Below, piece by piece: positions 43,923 to 45,668 of a stretch of 45,668 nucleotides of DNA. Location of the stretch: positions 570 through 46,237 of the forward strand of contig VXTZ01000025.1 in the NCBI GenBank assembly GCA_009837205.1. The letters are read 5' to 3'. This stretch comes from Candidatus Dadabacteria bacterium. GTDB lineage: Bacteria; Desulfobacterota_D; UBA1144; Nemesobacterales; Nemesobacteraceae. Position numbers and translations under genes: made by a program. The notes beneath the pieces were generated by a model that worked only from the letters and a program-made list of their open reading frames with translations, made no database searches and had not been told where the DNA came from. How positions within the stretch are numbered: position 1 is the stretch's first letter; each line of letters begins with the position of its first letter.

Positions 43923-44000
43923 GTCCCCGTCGTCTAGTCAGGCCTAGGACATCGGCCTTTCACGCCGGTAACAGGGGTTCAAATCCCCTCGGGGACGCCA
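43923..44000 (+). tRNA. tRNA-Glu (TTC)
   Basis: Cloverleaf with acceptor GTCCCCG/CGGGGAC, anticodon loop CTTTCAC (TTC), T arm AGGGGTTCAAATCCCCT, G73 and encoded CCA (43998-44000). It lies nine bases after tRNA-Lys, so the two are probably cut from one transcript. It also supplies the substrate for HemA. Confidence 0.96.
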
Positions 44001-44089
44001 GAAATAATCCCCGGCCTCAATTCGCTAGGTGTTTTCTATACTACGGAGTCAAGTCTTAACAAGAAGATGGGTTAAAACCGGCTTAAACT

Positions 44090-45649
44090 CTAGACATACT
44101 TTTCGTATTCTTTCTCGAAAAGCTCCGAAAGAGTACGAGCCTTGTGATCATATTCGTCCGGATCATCCCATGAAAGTCGAGGCTGTAGAAGAGTTGAATC
44201 AACTCCAGGGCAATCAACCGGCACGGAGAGGTCAAGTATAGGAACTTTGACAAACTCTCTGTCGTCAAGCAAACCGCTTACGGCTGCTGTAACAAGAGCT
44301 CTTGTGGATGGAAGAGGCATTCTCTTGCCGACCCCGAAAGGCCCGCCGGAAATTCCGGTATTTAGAAGCCATACGTTTACTTTGTGTTTTTCCATTCTCT
44401 CTTTCAGCATCGCTCCGTAGAACTTCGGGGGTCTTGGAAGAAAAGGAGACCCGAAACATGAGCTGAAAGTCGCCTGAGGTTTACTCACTCCCCTCTCGGT
44501 GCCGGCAACTTTCGCCGTGTAGCCCAGAAGGAAATAACGCATGGCTTGGTCGGAATCAAGCTTTGATATAGGGGGCAGGACTCCGAAAGCATCATAGGTA
44601 AGCATGAAAATACTTTTGGGAATACTGCCTATTCCTTCCGGAACAATATTTTCGAGCATATCAATCTGGTATGCCCCGCGGGTATTCTCCGTATACCTGT
44701 CGCTGTCAAAATCTATCTTTCCTGTTTCCGGATCAAGTTCGACATTTTCAAGAACCGAACCGAACTTAAGCGCTGCTTGATAAATCTCGGGTTCTGTAGT
44801 CGGGCTAAGCTTTATGGTCTTCGCATAACAGCCACCTTCGAAATTAAAAACCCCTTCATCAAACCAGCCATGTTCGTCATCTCCGATAAGCGCCCTTTCG
44901 GGATCAGCAGAAAGCGTGGTTTTCCCAGTTCCCGACAATCCGAAGAAAAGCGCCACATTTCCGTCCTTTCCGATGTTTGCCGAACAGTGCATTGGAAAAA
45001 CGTTTCTTTCCGGCAGAAGAAAATTCATGGCGGCAAAAACGGATTTTTTCATTTCTCCCGCGTAGCGTGTACCACCGATAAGGGCAATTCTTCGGCTTAG
45101 GTTAAGAAATATAAAGGTTTCGCTGTTAAGACCGTATTTTTCTGGGTTGTCTGCCTTAAAACCCGGGGCTGAAATGACTGTAAAACCCACTTCCTTATGC
45201 GGAAGCTCAGAAACGCCGGGTCGTATGAAGAGATTATTTACGAAAAGATTGTGCCAGGCGAATTCATTAATCACCCTCACGTTTGTTCTGTAGTCCGGAT
45301 GAGCGCAGACCTGCAGGTCTCTCACGAAAACGTCCTTCCCCTTGAAATAATCCATCACCTTCTCGTAAAAGTGATCAAATACCTCTGGTGATACGGGCTT
45401 GTTTACCGCTCCCCAGTCTATATTTTTTTCCGTGGAGGGCTCCTTTACCACAAATCTGTCCTTGGGGGATCTTCCAGTATGAGGGGAGGTGTAGCCTACA
45501 AAAGTTCCACTCTCGCCAATGTGTCCTTCGTTTCTCTTGATCGCCTCTTCGTAAAGCCTGGGAACGGAAAGGTTGTAGTATACTCCCGAAGGTTTCTTAA
45601 GCTGGTGTTTTTCTGAAAGCTCCTTTTCGATTGAAAAATTCTCGGACAT
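44090..45649 (-). CDS. pckA: phosphoenolpyruvate carboxykinase (ATP)
   Basis: Converts oxaloacetate and ATP to phosphoenolpyruvate, the entry to gluconeogenesis. The 519-residue product has GYTSPHTGRSPKDRFVV near residue 47, FPMHCSANIG, the kinase-1a P-loop GLSGTGKTTLSADP near 235, and the GDDEHGW metal motif. The start is ATG 45649, eight bases after GGAGG; a TTG at 45664 would put that site inside the gene. It fits growth on lactate or acyl-CoA, as suggested by lutAB and the thiolase gene. The upstream region is cut by the window end. Confidence 0.97.
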   Translation of the reverse strand: MSENFSIEKELSEKHQLKKPSGVYYNLSVPRLYEEAIKRNEGHIGESGTFVGYTSPHTGRSPKDRFVVKEPSTEKNIDWGAVNKPVSPEVFDHFYEKVMDYFKGKDVFVRDLQVCAHPDYRTNVRVINEFAWHNLFVNNLFIRPGVSELPHKEVGFTVISAPGFKADNPEKYGLNSETFIFLNLSRRIALIGGTRYAGEMKKSVFAAMNFLLPERNVFPMHCSANIGKDGNVALFFGLSGTGKTTLSADPERALIGDDEHGWFDEGVFNFEGGCYAKTIKLSPTTEPEIYQAALKFGSVLENVELDPETGKIDFDSDRYTENTRGAYQIDMLENIVPEGIGSIPKSIFMLTYDAFGVLPPISKLDSDQAMRYFLLGYTAKVAGTERGVSKPQATFSSCFGSPFLPRPPKFYGAMLKERMEKHKVNVWLLNTGISGGPFGVGKRMPLPSTRALVTAAVSGLLDDREFVKVPILDLSVPVDCPGVDSTLLQPRLSWDDPDEYDHKARTLSELFEKEYEKYV

Positions 45650-45668
45650 GGTCGTTGCCTCCAAATTC

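Overview
The window is a dense stretch of bacterial chromosome, with about 40 supported protein genes, three tRNAs and one mobile element. No rRNA, CRISPR array or prophage was seen. The organism looks like an uncultured Gram-negative: it has an outer-membrane beta-barrel with a terminal Phe, envelope proteins with signal peptides, NuoM, the MEP isoprenoid pathway (IspG), C5-pathway haem genes (HemA, HemC) and ATP-type PEP carboxykinase. Flavin/F420-type LLM oxidoreductase, thiolase and nitroreductase genes sit among housekeeping genes. The style recalls Deltaproteobacteria-like or Candidatus Dadabacteria-like genomes, but that placement is only inference; no marker was compared.

Layout. 1-2.3 kb: lutA-lutB lactate oxidation. 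2.5-6.1 kb: HIT hydrolase, ileS and a small unknown gene. 6.2-10.1 kb: envelope genes (GT-C glycosyltransferase, DUF547 protein, beta-barrel plus small secreted CxxC protein). 10.3-17.2 kb: talC, then a long leftward run nhaP-xseB-ispA-tlyA and hemA-hemC with initiator tRNA-Met between them. 17.2-20.4 kb: nuoM, two tandem PTPS/QueD paralogues and an SDR. 20.6-27.7 kb: radical SAM-LLM operon, hflX, nitroreductase and thiolase. 27.9-35.5 kb: clpB, STAS, proS, ispG, a MIP18-type gene and mrp. 35.7-38.9 kb: epimerase, cbpA-type dnaJ, DUF1844, pfkB. 39.0-40.3 kb: a TnpB element. 40.2-45.65 kb: mtnP, rsmG, trmI, MFS transporter, tRNA-Lys, tRNA-Glu and pckA.

Best leads. (1) The two overlapping PTPS/QueD genes have lost opposite halves of the catalytic triad. 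One keeps Cys but has Asn-Tyr in place of Asp-His; the other keeps Asp-His but has Ser in place of Cys. Both keep the zinc histidines. The PTPS triad is built across a subunit interface, so the pair may form an obligate hetero-oligomer. The next gene is an SDR, as expected for a sepiapterin-reductase-like step. (2) A 1.28-kb TnpB element is inserted in the last codons of mtnP. Removing it with one copy of a 7-bp direct repeat restores a family-like MtnP C-terminus and an mtnP-pfkB operon. The element has near-perfect terminal inverted repeats, unusual for IS200/IS605-type units, and its tnpB start overlaps the new mtnP stop. (3) Several housekeeping proteins lack expected metal or cofactor residues: IleS has lost three of four C-terminal zinc cysteines, Mrp has no cysteine at all, and a small secreted cytochrome-like protein has CxxC without the haem histidine. 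(4) The initiator tRNA has a C1-U72 mismatch instead of the usual C1-A72.
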